DNA of 53,987 nt, taken from the NCBI GenBank assembly GCA_009781185.1, contig WQYP01000008.1:1-53987 (forward strand). Reading direction: 5' to 3'. Below, piece by piece: positions 8,687 to 18,196 of the stretch; position 1 is the stretch's first letter, and every line of letters begins with the position of its first letter. The translations under genes were made by a program, and so were the position numbers. This DNA is from Phycisphaerales bacterium (lineage in GTDB: Bacteria; Planctomycetota; Phycisphaerae; WQYP01). Below the pieces are notes generated by a model. It was not told the origin of the DNA. It did not search any database and saw only the letters and a program-made list of their open reading frames with translations.

Positions 8687-8944
8687 CTAAAAATTGCTTG
8701 CCCGATTCCAACGTGCCTTGTGTCGCCGAGGAGCGGGCGTGGAAACGTCCGGTAATGAGGTAGTGTCTGAAACTGGCGGTGAGGTTTCCGATTTCAGAGG
8801 GAATGGAATCCGCCAACTCGTGCCGGGACCGCCCAATTGGGTCGCTTCCTTGAGAGACCCATCTTTAATACGGCGGCGAATAGTCTTGTCAGATAAGTTA
8901 TAAAGCTGTGCGAACTCGCTGATAGAAACATGCCGTGTCATCAT
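8687..8944 (-). CDS. Excisionase / MerR-type helix-turn-helix protein
   Basis: 85 aa. The first ~55 residues form a small winged HTH of the excisionase type: VSISEFAQLYNLSDKTIRRR, then IKDGSLKEATQLGGPGTSWRIP, where the last segment is the beta wing. The C-terminus is a Ser/Pro/Thr-rich basic tail. Such proteins direct integrase toward excision or repress its operon. The start is ATG 8944 or 8941, with AAGGA just upstream; position favours 8941. It is immediately upstream of the integrase. Confidence 0.75.
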   Translation of the reverse strand: MMTRHVSISEFAQLYNLSDKTIRRRIKDGSLKEATQLGGPGTSWRIPFPLKSETSPPVSDTTSLPDVSTPAPRRHKARWNRASNF

Positions 8945-9407
8945 CAATTCCTTTCACATTCGGCCTCATCCGTCATCCGTGACGCTGATACCGGACGTTT
9001 CAATGTCCGGCTTGTGCATAATGGAGTACTAAGGCTTTAAGGGGAATAGAGTGCGATGACAGTTTCAGTGACAAGTATGACAATGAATGTCGTGTGCGAA
9101 AAAAGGGAAATTTTCCCAAAAACAATATGAAACGATCAGTAAGCAATGAAATCACTCCCACTGACAAAGTCAGGTGATAGGTGAGAAATAGTAACAAAAG
9201 AGTGCTTACATGTAGATTAAAAGCAAGCATGAGGCTCGACATTGAAATGCCGAACCGACGGAGGGATGATAGGCATGACAGGATCGAGACAAATCCCCGC
9301 GAGCTCTATAGACCCGTTGCGAACTGTCAAAAAGTTGTCGCAGAATTTTGGCGCTACGACACCAAATCTCCCCCGTTTTTAACAGACATATAACGGCAGG
9401 GATGGAT
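8945..9407. other. Non-coding region upstream of the int operon
   Basis: About 460 bases, A/T-richer than its surroundings. Several TGACA/GTGACA words lie at about 9056-9075. Reading frames here have no ribosome site or protein-like composition. It should hold the int/xis promoter and operators. Confidence 0.4.
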
Positions 9408-10172
9408 TTACGCCAACTTGTAATATTTCGTAGACGCTTTCATAGTCAGATCAATAGACGCTTGTTGGAATTTTTCGCTCAAACGCTGTTTGACTTTGGC
9501 TGGATAACGTATCGCGACATTTCTAAAGTCCGAATGGAAGACTGCTTTACCTCGCCGGTTCCAGAGTAATCGCAGAAATTGGCTTTCCTGGGGACTGAGA
9601 TGAACACTCCGACCGTGCCACCGAAAGGTGCGGTTGTCAACATCAAACCCGTTCTCATCTAACGGCATTTTCAGAGAAGTAAGTGCTTCCAGCAAATAAC
9701 TTGGATACTGCGTCTCATACAGATCTACACTTGCGTTAAAGCCGAGATTTGCGGCTTCGCATAACGAAGACTCCGGCCGTTTGAGCAGTTCAGGAAGTTT
9801 AGCGCAATGCGGCGTCATGGTCACCACTAACAACAGCAGTTGCAACGGCCAGAAGTAGCGCTGAGTGCGTCCGCTGGACCCGGGATGCGGCGTAAAGAAA
9901 CACCGATCTTGATTGTACGGAATGGCCGTATTTGCGGCATAGAGTTTTTTGTGGGGCTCATCGCGGTCATCAGGCTTAGCGAGGACACAAGTCACCTTCC
10001 GCAACTCGGCAAGCCTTTTCTTCAAAGGATGCCAAGGGTTCTGCAAAGCGTCCAAGGTCAACAGGGCGATACGCTTGTGGAGATCGTGAAGCTGCATCCG
10101 GGAAGTGATTCCCTCGGAAATCCGCTGCTGTAATGAGGATTGGATGTCGGCAAGTTCTGTATCATAACTCAT
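9408..10172 (-). CDS. Hypothetical protein with C-terminal winged helix
   Basis: 254 aa; GGAG lies about 8 bases before ATG 10172. The N-terminal ~100 residues are helical, the middle has a hydrophobic stretch (FWPLQLLLLVVTM), and residues about 190-250 (VHLSPQESQFLRLLWNRRGK then VFHSDF) match the OmpR/PhoB-type winged-helix pattern of LT..E..LL.LL. No receiver domain is visible. It could be a regulator of the element, but this is inference. It is the first element gene beyond a long non-coding stretch. Confidence 0.5.
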   Translation of the reverse strand: MSYDTELADIQSSLQQRISEGITSRMQLHDLHKRIALLTLDALQNPWHPLKKRLAELRKVTCVLAKPDDRDEPHKKLYAANTAIPYNQDRCFFTPHPGSSGRTQRYFWPLQLLLLVVTMTPHCAKLPELLKRPESSLCEAANLGFNASVDLYETQYPSYLLEALTSLKMPLDENGFDVDNRTFRWHGRSVHLSPQESQFLRLLWNRRGKAVFHSDFRNVAIRYPAKVKQRLSEKFQQASIDLTMKASTKYYKLA

Positions 10173-10749
10173 AATTCACACTCCATTGCGTAGTAAGAAG
10201 CTGACCGTCGATTCCACCGGCTGCGAGGCGACAAACTTTGAAAAGGTCTTGTCCACCCCTCATTGCAAACAATAACACTCCCACAGAAAAAATCAACAAG
10301 AGCCTATTTGTAAGCTCTGAACCGCGTTTTTTGTCTTAAAAATGGGCTTTTAGTGAGCGATCGCATGTTTTTCGGTCGAGACAAAAGTCGACGCCATCCA
10401 AATATTTGTCTTATTTGGAATCTATAGTGTTTCTTGATGCTCAGAGTTCATAACAATCTCTAATATTATGTACGGCTATTAGATTATTTATGTACAGTCA
10501 AGAGCTGGCACGAAGAATTCTTTGTCATCGGTTGTGTCAAACCGCGTTTTTGATAGCGCCATCGCGGGTTGACAAAAGATCATCTGTTGATCTAAAAGAA
10601 TTGTTGTAACAATTTGTTCAAAGAAATGATTAGAAGTCCTCAGATAAATTTTGAGTAAGTGTGAGTTACGCAGGAAATGTCAAGTCGAATTGGTTCTTTT
10701 CCGGCAAAGTTTTGCGGAAAAAGGCTTTGGATTCTCGCTTCTTTTGATT
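10173..10749. other. 577-base A/T-rich non-coding region
   Basis: No gene is visible. Features: AACCGCGTTTTTTGTC and AACCGCGTTTTTGATA repeated about 220 bases apart (near 10321 and 10541); a perfect AATTGTTGTAACAATT palindrome near 10600; two ATTATGTAC words near 10465; and a plus-strand TTGACA (10569-10574) with TAAAAG 18 bases on but no plus-strand gene after it. It may be a control region, an origin-like segment or a small RNA gene. Confidence 0.3.
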
Positions 10750-11328
10750 TTAAGGTTCTGAGCAGAACTCAAATCGTTCGTAGTTGGCGGCGATAAGTTG
10801 TAGCCAGTCGTTGATCACGATGGCTTCTGGAGCGATCACGTCGAGTTGGTCGATAACGCGGATCATCCAGAATTTGGTGAAGTGGTGGCGTCCGATTTTG
10901 AAGAAGCAATGGATGCCGTCGTAGGGGGGGATTCGGATCTTGATTTCGTCGATGTCGTCGGCGAAGCCGGTTTGGAAGCTGCCGCCGATACGGGTTAATG
11001 GGGGGAGGTGGAGGAGGTCTTGTTCGAGGATGGACCAGGTTGGTGAGGTTGGGCCGCAGCGTTGGGGAGGGATGATGGGGTCGAGCCATCGTCGAGCTTG
11101 GCAGTCGAGAATTAGATGGAGGGCGAGGCATCGGTGGTATTTGCGGTGGAACAGTGCGCCCAATTCGGATAGCCATGCGTCTTGCGATAAGGGGAACGGG
11201 GGAATGGTGAAAGGTTTAAAGGCGGGAGGATCGGTAAGGGTGTGGGGGGTAACGTCGGTGTTGACTGTAATGCGTATGAGGCGGTCCGTTATGGAGGGGA
11301 CATTCTCATGGACATTGTCATTGTTCAT
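10750..11328 (-). CDS. Degenerate JAB/MPN-like domain protein
   Basis: 192 aa; AGGAGG precedes ATG 11328. I do not recognise it with certainty. Residues 60-155 follow the layout of plasmid/phage JAB (Mov34/MPN) domains: LHLILDCQARRWLDPIIPPQ, then IGGSFQTGFADDIDEIKI, then DGIHCFFKIG. In active JABs the central motif would be GxFHxHP...D...D; here the metal-binding His pair is missing (FQTG), so a peptidase function is unlikely. Related proteins occur next to ThiF/E2-like genes on plasmids, but none is visible here. Likely in one operon with the next two genes. Confidence 0.4.
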   Translation of the reverse strand: MNNDNVHENVPSITDRLIRITVNTDVTPHTLTDPPAFKPFTIPPFPLSQDAWLSELGALFHRKYHRCLALHLILDCQARRWLDPIIPPQRCGPTSPTWSILEQDLLHLPPLTRIGGSFQTGFADDIDEIKIRIPPYDGIHCFFKIGRHHFTKFWMIRVIDQLDVIAPEAIVINDWLQLIAANYERFEFCSEP

Positions 11329-11404
11329 TTTTTGGCCTCCTATTGAGATTTTGAGAATAAGTAAAGTAAAAGATGCCGGCGGAGAGTCCCAGCCGGCATC
11401 TGTC

Positions 11405-12595
11405 TTACCGTTGCGATTTGCTGCTTAAGCCGCGTTCAATTGGGATTCTGTGCGATGGAACGGCGCTGAAAATACTGAATCGAACCTTGGATCGCCGATT
11501 CCCGCGTTGAGATGGATGTTGCCGGGCAGTTGGATTCGCAGGTGGTCGAGGGATGGGTGGCAGGATGTAGGTTGCGGTATCGTTATCGAAGTGCGCGGCT
11601 GCCGGAGTGAAGTCCCACCATGTTCCGAGCGGCGGGATGTCGTGGCAGGCGGCTGCAGCAAGGGCGGCGGGGAACAAGATTTGGGTAGGGTCGATGGGAT
11701 GGCGAAGGCCTTGTTGTTGGAACCAGATTCTTTGCAGTAGGCCGATGCGTTGTTTGTCACAGACCTCGGAGAGACTGTTCCAGCGGTTGGCGAGACTGCG
11801 TCTTTGCCAGGACTCGGGCGGGAGGTTGCCCAAGGCTCGGCCGAAGCAGGTGGTTGGGGGAATGTGGCCGGTGCCTTCCTTGCTGAGGGCTTCGAATGTG
11901 TAGATGCGGGCGTCGTGTGGGAGGTCGATTGATACAGGTTTCCGATCTATACAATTCGTGAACTGATGGCGGACGAGGTGCTTCTTCGAGTTGGGTGGTT
12001 CGACAACGAATGGCTCCATGTGGGTGGGGCGGCGGCGGAACCAGGGGTGGCGAAGTGGCTGACCATCGGATTGCATGCCGCAGAAGGCGAGGTGTGTCAT
12101 TGCTTGGCTGAGCTGGTTTAGCGTTTGGAATTCCCGTGGATATTGATCGGCATTCAGAATGTCGCCGCGGGCGGTGATACGGCGGAGGCCGTGTAAACAT
12201 GGCACAGCTTTTTTGCCGAAGGGCATGAAGCGGAAGTCCCAGCAATCACGACTGGGCGTTTGAAAGTGTAGCATTGGGGTGCCGTTGCGGAGGGTTGCGT
12301 GGGTGCTGGTGACGTAATTCACTTCGCGTCGGTGCATCGGCGGGCAGCCGGGGAAGTGGCCGGGCGGAATGTCGCGCATGCAGAGCCAGCGGAGGTTGTT
12401 GTTGTGAATGAAGGTGTGATTGCCCAATTTCATGGTTGCAGATCGAGGTTCCATCATGGCAGCTAAGCCGAGGCAGCCTCGCCAGGCGTCTGGCAGGGGA
12501 ACGCGTTTTCGGCGAGCTTGGTCTTTTCGCCACTGAAGCTGTAAGGGGGAATCGGTGCAAGATGATGCCAATGGGGTTAATGTTGACGTAGTCAT
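11405..12595 (-). CDS. Hypothetical protein, mobile-element cargo
   Basis: 396 aa from ATG 12595 with AAGGAG about 9 bases upstream; the frame is open further upstream but without a ribosome site. No recognised domain. The protein is rich in His, Pro, Arg and Trp (WRGCLGLAAMMEPRSATMKL, WDFRFMPFGKKAVPCLHG, HPWFRRRPTH), with scattered Cys and a basic low-complexity C-terminus. No signal peptide or membrane segment. It lies 76 bases upstream of the JAB-like gene and 104 bases downstream of the next gene, in the same direction, so an operon is likely. Confidence 0.6.
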   Translation of the reverse strand: MTTSTLTPLASSCTDSPLQLQWRKDQARRKRVPLPDAWRGCLGLAAMMEPRSATMKLGNHTFIHNNNLRWLCMRDIPPGHFPGCPPMHRREVNYVTSTHATLRNGTPMLHFQTPSRDCWDFRFMPFGKKAVPCLHGLRRITARGDILNADQYPREFQTLNQLSQAMTHLAFCGMQSDGQPLRHPWFRRRPTHMEPFVVEPPNSKKHLVRHQFTNCIDRKPVSIDLPHDARIYTFEALSKEGTGHIPPTTCFGRALGNLPPESWQRRSLANRWNSLSEVCDKQRIGLLQRIWFQQQGLRHPIDPTQILFPAALAAAACHDIPPLGTWWDFTPAAAHFDNDTATYILPPIPRPPANPTARQHPSQRGNRRSKVRFSIFSAVPSHRIPIERGLSSKSQR

Positions 12596-12699
12596 GGCGG
12601 GGCTCCTTTTTGTAGAGTTTTCGTGTATGCCGGCAGAACGAACGTCGTTCGCCGGAGGTGATTGAACAGGGAAACGTTTTGGGGATGCGGGGAAAATCG

Positions 12700-13041
12700 C
12701 TAGGAGGCGGCTGTTTCGGGAGGAGTTGGTGGCTCTAATTTGGCGGCTATCTCTTCGCCGGTTTGCTGCTGCCACAGAGCAGCATGTGCGTTCTGCAGAG
12801 ATCGCACAGTAACCAGTAGCAGGATCATGATGTCGTTATGTATACGACGAGCCTGTTTTCCTTTGATGCCGACGTGCAGCAGGTCGTGATACAAGCGGGT
12901 GGTTGTTTCCAAGATGTATTCAGTCAAATCAGGTTCGGCGCTTTCCAGCAGGCTGCTGGCTTGCTGAATACCGATTCTTTGGACCTCCAGTTGCGACTGG
13001 AGCACGATTTTGGCGGTAACGATTTGATCGGATGTTGGCAC
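12700..13041 (-). CDS. Small helical hypothetical protein
   Basis: 113 aa; starts with GTG at 13041 because a strong GAGGAGG lies about 7 bases upstream. Predicted all-helical (VTAKIVLQSQLEVQRIGIQQ; LTEYILETTTRLYHDLLHVG), with a Glu/Pro-rich tail. No known family recognised. Probably the first gene of the three-gene element operon. Confidence 0.55.
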   Translation of the reverse strand: MPTSDQIVTAKIVLQSQLEVQRIGIQQASSLLESAEPDLTEYILETTTRLYHDLLHVGIKGKQARRIHNDIMILLLVTVRSLQNAHAALWQQQTGEEIAAKLEPPTPPETAAS

Positions 13042-13341
13042 GTAAATACCTCCTCGACCGTGAGGGAGACAAGCTCGCCGATCACGGCTTCATGGTTTGC
13101 AAAAAAAGAAGTCCGAACCATTGCTGATCCGGGCGTGAAGGAGTTGGTTATTGGTTCTGATTCAGGTAATGAACTGAATTTGTTCTGCCAGCAGTTGCTG
13201 CTTGAACAGCTGCGCGGGCATTTACTTCCGCTTATGTTTCCGACAACTGGATTACTTTGCGGCATCGTGACCTGGTGGCCGTAGCCGGCTTGACTACACG
13301 GCGAGCAGGTCTGCTGTGTATAGAAGTTACACAACGAAGGC
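13042..13341. other. Intergenic region before the element operon
   Basis: 300 bases between the GTG of the small helical gene and the stop of the ankyrin gene. CCGTGA...TCACGG around 13060-13090 is a short inverted repeat, possibly an operator. No gene is supported. Confidence 0.35.
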
Positions 13342-14895
13342 TTATTTTGCGCCATTAGCGCGTAGCCACGCCTTCGCTTCGTCAGTGCCCACGTCAAATG
13401 GCGTCGGACCATTCTTGTTTTTGGCGTTGATGTCCGCGCCTTGTTCTTTCAACCACTTCATAGCTTCGATGTAACCTGTCGCCGCTGCGAAATGCATGGG
13501 TGCCATGCCATTCACGTTCTTGGCGTTTACATCCGCGCCTTGTCCTCTCAGCCACTTCATGGTTTCGATGTGACCTGTCGCTGCCGCGAAATGCATGGGC
13601 GTCATGCCATCCGCGTTTTTGGCGTTTACGTCCGCGTCTTGTTCTTTCAACCACTTCATGGCAGTGATGTGGCCTTTCCCAGCCGTGAAATGCATGGGCG
13701 TCATGCCATGCAAGTCCTTGGCGTTTGTATCCGCACCTTGTCCTTTCAGCCACTTCATCGCTTCGATGTGACCTCCATCAGCCGCCGCATGCATGGGTGT
13801 CCAACCTGCCTCGTCCTTGACCTTTACATTCGCGCCTTGTTCTTTCAACCACCTCATGGCGTCGATGTGACCATTCCCAGCCGCCATATGCATTGGCGTC
13901 ATACCATTTTCTTCCTTGACGTTTACGTCTGCGCCTTGTTCTTTCAACCATTTCATAGCTTCGGTGTGCCCCATCACTGCCGCCGCATGCATGGGCGTTA
14001 TGCCATTGATGCTCCTGGCATTTACATCCACACCTTGCTCTTTTAGCCACTTCATGGCAGCGACATGACCTCCACCAGCCGCCCCATGCATAGGAACCAG
14101 ACCATTCGCGATCTTAGCGTTTACATCTGCTCCTTGTTTCTTTAACCAAGCGAGCACGTCCACACGCCCCTCTTTGGCGGCGAGATGCATCAAGGTGTCG
14201 CCATCTCTACTTATTCTCGCGTTGACATTATTGACATTCCCACCTTTCGTCACCACCCAAACTTCGGGGGTGTCATTTGTGGTTACGATACCCGTATTAG
14301 TTTTGGCAACATTTTGTTGCTTGTTAGGAACATGAGTATCGGCAGCAACCGGGCTCGTTTTCTCGGTGTTTTTAGATGCAGACGGAGGCGAAGTAGGCGT
14401 ATACGTATTGAAAGCACTCAGGCTCACATGCCCGCCAATGAAGCCATAGCCAATGATAGCGATCACAACGGCACCAACCCCAAGAATGGCGGCAACCACT
14501 GGCCACGAAGACTTCCGTTGTTTCCTCATTGGCACCATTGATGATTTTGCTGAAGAACGTCCACGAGGCGAATGCGCGGTCATCGCCGCTGCCAAGTCTT
14601 CAAGGCTATCTGTGGTAGCGGAAACAGGTGTGTTTTTCGAAGGGGAACGCGATACTGGCGGTGGAAACGGTCGTGAAGACGGCGACGGAGGAGGTGGTGG
14701 TGGTATGAACGAACAAGCGGAAGCGAAAGACGGCCAGTCGGCAAGTCGTTTCCATTCATGGCTGCCAACAGGACATGCGTGGGTTTGTAGAGAAATGGTT
14801 CCGGCTTTCAGTTCGGCAACGATGAAGGTGATGCTGTGCGGGCCTGATGGCGAGCCTTGGCTGGACAACCACCAATTTTGGTTTGTCGATGACAT
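13342..14895 (-). CDS. Membrane-anchored GYF-ankyrin repeat protein
   Basis: 517 aa; AGGAG lies six bases before ATG 14895. Residues 5-60 form a GYF_2 domain (NWWLSSQGSPSGPHSITFIV...WKRLADWPSF). A Pro-rich linker follows, then one membrane helix at 131-153 with KQRK before it. From residue 231 there are eight complete 33-aa ankyrin repeats of the form NGMTPMHFAAATGHIETMKW-LK, plus a C-terminal cap (KAWLRANGAK). The charge pattern predicts GYF inside and ankyrins outside the membrane. It probably binds proteins; no enzyme motif. It is a paralogue of the next gene upstream, which has the same order plus extra domains. Confidence 0.85.
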   Translation of the reverse strand: MSSTNQNWWLSSQGSPSGPHSITFIVAELKAGTISLQTHACPVGSHEWKRLADWPSFASACSFIPPPPPPSPSSRPFPPPVSRSPSKNTPVSATTDSLEDLAAAMTAHSPRGRSSAKSSMVPMRKQRKSSWPVVAAILGVGAVVIAIIGYGFIGGHVSLSAFNTYTPTSPPSASKNTEKTSPVAADTHVPNKQQNVAKTNTGIVTTNDTPEVWVVTKGGNVNNVNARISRDGDTLMHLAAKEGRVDVLAWLKKQGADVNAKIANGLVPMHGAAGGGHVAAMKWLKEQGVDVNARSINGITPMHAAAVMGHTEAMKWLKEQGADVNVKEENGMTPMHMAAGNGHIDAMRWLKEQGANVKVKDEAGWTPMHAAADGGHIEAMKWLKGQGADTNAKDLHGMTPMHFTAGKGHITAMKWLKEQDADVNAKNADGMTPMHFAAATGHIETMKWLRGQGADVNAKNVNGMAPMHFAAATGYIEAMKWLKEQGADINAKNKNGPTPFDVGTDEAKAWLRANGAK

Positions 14896-14995
14896 AGTTT
14901 CATCTCCTATGGTTGTGATTCTTCGTCGTTGAATTACTTATCTCATTCGTCGGATATCACAGGTCTACGCAATTCGTAGCTTCGTGCAGGTGGGT

Positions 14996-16867
14996 TCAAT
15001 AGGTCTGTATCGTCGCTTTGCCGACGTTGGACTTGAAGGAACCGTACTGAGAGGGCCTTCCCGCGAACCAGTAGGCGGTGCATCGTCCGTTCTCCACACC
15101 GACGAGCACCGTAAGCATATGGTACGAATCGTAGTCGGTAGTGTAGCGGTCGTAGGTATTATTGCCGATCTTTTCGGTCATTTCTCTCACTTTTCCTGAC
15201 GGTGCGATCTTGTCGAAGGAAGTTCGTGCCTTGTTTTTGAAGTCGGCGTAGGCGTTGTCGTCGCGGTCCTTGGCAGCCGGACCTATGGCGACACCTGCGT
15301 AGTTGTAGCTGCTACTTCCTGCAGAGTTGTTCTCTGTACGGAGTAACAAAACCTGACAGAGATTACGGAAGGGCGACTTATCAGACGTGTCCGTTCCCCA
15401 ATTCGCGACAGGGATGCTCCATGTAACTCGCTCGCGAACGGCGACGGGTTGGCTGACGATAGCAGGCTGGCGGAGGTTACTGGTTTGGGCTGCTTTGGGC
15501 GCAGCCGTTTCCGAAGCTGCGACGGTGCGTAACCACGCTTTTGCTTCAGCAGTTTTTGCGAAAGATAATGGTGTCGAACCTTGGTTGGTCTCGGCGTTTA
15601 CATCTGCGCCTTGTTCTTTCAACCACTTCATAGCAGCAAAGTGACCTTGCAAAGCCGTGAAATGCATGGGCGTCCAACCATTCATGTCCTTGGCGTTTAC
15701 ATCCGCGCCGAGTTCTTTCAAGCACTTCATGGTTTCGACGTTACCTCCTATAGCTGCCAGATGTATAGGCATCGTACCGCCCACGATCTTGGTGTTTACA
15801 TCTGCGCCTTGCTCCTTCAACCACCTCATGGCTTCAACGTGACCTTTTACCGCCGCCAAAAGCATGGGTGTCCGGCCTTCCGTGTCCTTGGCGTTTACAT
15901 TCGCGCCTTGTTCTTTCAACCACTTCATAGCATTAACATGACCGTTTATAGCCGCAAAATGTATGGGTACCAAATCAGTTGCGACCTTAGCGTTTACATC
16001 CGCGCCTTGTTTCTTTAGCCAAGTAAGCACATCCACACGTCCATCGTGGGCGGCCAAATGTATTAAAGCTGTGCCAGCGTCATTTATTGCCGCGTTGACA
16101 TTATTGACGTTACCACCTTTCTCCTTCACCCACGCTTCAACAAGGGCATCACTGGGTTCTTTCGTAGCGGGCGGCTTTTCGATATGTGTTACTTGTTTCT
16201 TGTCAGGAACGTGAGGATCGGCGACAACCGGGTTCGTCTCCTTGGCATTTTCGGATGCAGACTGAGGTGAAATCGGCGTCAAGGTATTCAGACTCACGTA
16301 TCCACCAATAAAGCCGTAGCCGATGATCGCGATCACGACGACACCAACCCCCAAAATGGCGGTAACCGCTGGCCACGAAGACTTCCGCCGTTTCTTCATT
16401 GACACCGTTGATGATTTCGCTGAAGAACGCCCACGAAACGAGTGCCCTGTCATTGCTGCGGCCAAGTCTTCGAGATTATCTGTAGTAGCGGAAGATGAGG
16501 TACTCTCCGTAGCCGTTGGTGATGGCGGCGGCGCGAATGGGCAAGCGGCGGCGAAAGTTGGCCACTCCGCGAGTTGTTTCCATTCCTGCCCACCAACAGC
16601 GCAGGCGTTGGTCTGCGGTGAAATGGCTCCTGCTTTCAGACCAGACAGGATGTAAGCCTCATTGTGCGGGCCTGTGGAGGAGCCTCCATTCGATAGCCAC
16701 CATCCATTGTTTGTTGGCGGAGCGATATTCGCCCCCTCTGGCCTCTCCGGGACCACCCCAATGTTGCCGCATTTGCATTTGACCTTACGTCCTGCAAATA
16801 CCGCATCAAATTCTCTCCGCATTCCGCAGGTCTGACATTGAAACACTATTTTTGCCGTGTCTGACAT
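14996..16867 (-). CDS. Zinc ribbon-GYF-TM-ankyrin protein with extra C-terminal domain
   Basis: 623 aa; AAAAGG precedes ATG 16867. Order: short zinc ribbon (C11, C14, C31, C33); GYF_2 domain about 54-110 (NNGWWLSNGGSSTGPHNEAY...); Ser-rich linker; one membrane helix about 173-200 after KKRRKSS; six or seven ankyrin repeats about 255-455 ending KAWLRT; then a 140-residue domain beginning RVTWSIPVANW, with no close family I can name. Relative to the 517-aa paralogue it has gained both terminal domains and lost some repeats. The two genes are 100 bases apart in the same direction. Confidence 0.83.
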   Translation of the reverse strand: MSDTAKIVFQCQTCGMRREFDAVFAGRKVKCKCGNIGVVPERPEGANIAPPTNNGWWLSNGGSSTGPHNEAYILSGLKAGAISPQTNACAVGGQEWKQLAEWPTFAAACPFAPPPSPTATESTSSSATTDNLEDLAAAMTGHSFRGRSSAKSSTVSMKKRRKSSWPAVTAILGVGVVVIAIIGYGFIGGYVSLNTLTPISPQSASENAKETNPVVADPHVPDKKQVTHIEKPPATKEPSDALVEAWVKEKGGNVNNVNAAINDAGTALIHLAAHDGRVDVLTWLKKQGADVNAKVATDLVPIHFAAINGHVNAMKWLKEQGANVNAKDTEGRTPMLLAAVKGHVEAMRWLKEQGADVNTKIVGGTMPIHLAAIGGNVETMKCLKELGADVNAKDMNGWTPMHFTALQGHFAAMKWLKEQGADVNAETNQGSTPLSFAKTAEAKAWLRTVAASETAAPKAAQTSNLRQPAIVSQPVAVRERVTWSIPVANWGTDTSDKSPFRNLCQVLLLRTENNSAGSSSYNYAGVAIGPAAKDRDDNAYADFKNKARTSFDKIAPSGKVREMTEKIGNNTYDRYTTDYDSYHMLTVLVGVENGRCTAYWFAGRPSQYGSFKSNVGKATIQTY

Positions 16868-16900
16868 GATGAACCTTTTCTTGTCTATCTTGGTGGCCTG

Positions 16901-18196
16901 CTAATAAGCCGTAATCGTGGAGAGGCCAACGGGTTTTCCGCCAACCACCGTTATGTCGTATTCGCGTCCATCGATAACGGAACGATATGTCAGCACATAG
17001 GACTTGCCATTAGCCTGCTCTTTGGTGGCCGCGATATATTCCCCCACCGTCCTGACAGGTTTACCCGCTACCGAAAGAATCTGGTCGCCTCTACGCAATA
17101 CTTTGGCCGCTTCCTGAATTGGACTGTCGTGATCCTCCACCCTCACGGAAGTGGTATTTCGCCCAAGAATCGTGATCTCCGTATTGGGGAAAGACGAGCT
17201 ATTCTCGTCTACGAGTGCAACACCCACGGCCTTCAACGTAAAATGGAAACGCACCCCAGGGCGTATTTCGGCTGGTATATTAACATCTTTGTATATTGCG
17301 GGCCGGTCCATGCCTGCCATCTCAGCAGATTGAGCGATGCTATTGGCATCACCTCCCAACAAGGCGGCAATCCCAGCAACAATCACCTTCTCCGAAGTTG
17401 ATGGTTTGGATGCCGCCTTTTCGAGAACTCGTTCCGTACGCGCAGCCTTCACAACAATGGGGGATTCTTGCTCCGTCAGTTGAGGTTCCAGATAGTAATA
17501 GAGGGACGCTTTGTCGTTGGCCAGCGATTCTTTGATTTTTTTCGCGACCTCAAAATCCGTCACCTTGATCTGGATTGTTTCTTCCGGCACGCGCAGGCTG
17601 GCAAGCGTTGATTTGTCGCCACGGTAGGCGCTTTCAAACGAACCCACACGTATGGGGAATTGGAAACTCATGGTGTTTCGGTCAAACAGCGGCAGTTGCA
17701 GCGGCCCATCATTTATTTTGAAAGCCATCAAGGTGCCCAGTGGTTTGCTGGTCCCCACGGCCACCATAGTAGGTTGCGAGCCGTTTGGCTGCGGACTTTG
17801 GCGACGCCGTGCCGCAACACGATCATGTGCCGCCGACAATGATGTTTCCCACTCGCGAAGCGATTGCGCATAACGCTGCTGTTCTTGATCTTTCGCCAGC
17901 TTTTGACGGCGAGCAAAAGCTTCATTGGATTCAAATTCGCCAATGGCTAATTGTCGCCAATTCTCCGTTGGCTGAGGTTTACGAACCTGAATCACAGCCA
18001 CCTCATCAGGCTGTTCCAATGCCGCCAGCACGCGAGGATTACTACGCAGCGGAAGCACATCGGCAATCAGTTTGTCAACGACAGAGGGAGTAGGAGTGTC
18101 ATCGGCATGTCCCACCCGCGTCGTCATGCACACGAGCAAAAAGCCACTCCACACCAAACCGTAAAGCCAAAACCTCTGTGAAATGTGGGTTGTCAT
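16901..18196 (-). CDS. Secreted PDZ-domain protein
   Basis: 431 aa; AAAGGAG about 9 bases before ATG 18196. Signal peptide FWLYGLVWSGFLLVCMTTRV ending near GHA. A charged coiled segment (FARRQKLAKDQEQQRYAQSL) follows, then an unassigned middle domain. The C-terminal ~90 residues form a PDZ domain (ILGRNTTSVRVEDHDSPIQE, then KVLRRGDQILSVAGKPV). No protease triad, so it is a binding or scaffold protein outside the cytoplasm. 33 bases separate it from the next ankyrin gene, so the three probably form one operon. Confidence 0.75.
   Translation of the reverse strand: MTTHISQRFWLYGLVWSGFLLVCMTTRVGHADDTPTPSVVDKLIADVLPLRSNPRVLAALEQPDEVAVIQVRKPQPTENWRQLAIGEFESNEAFARRQKLAKDQEQQRYAQSLREWETSLSAAHDRVAARRRQSPQPNGSQPTMVAVGTSKPLGTLMAFKINDGPLQLPLFDRNTMSFQFPIRVGSFESAYRGDKSTLASLRVPEETIQIKVTDFEVAKKIKESLANDKASLYYYLEPQLTEQESPIVVKAARTERVLEKAASKPSTSEKVIVAGIAALLGGDANSIAQSAEMAGMDRPAIYKDVNIPAEIRPGVRFHFTLKAVGVALVDENSSSFPNTEITILGRNTTSVRVEDHDSPIQEAAKVLRRGDQILSVAGKPVRTVGEYIAATKEQANGKSYVLTYRSVIDGREYDITVVGGKPVGLSTITAY

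Noticed and set aside
9000..9242. 80-codon hydrophobic minus-strand frame
   Set aside because: No ribosome site; Leu/Ser-rich composition expected from A/T-rich antisense sequence.
13441..14046. 201-codon plus-strand frame opposite the ankyrin repeats
   Set aside because: It repeats with the ankyrin period and is the mirror of the repeat codons; no start signal.
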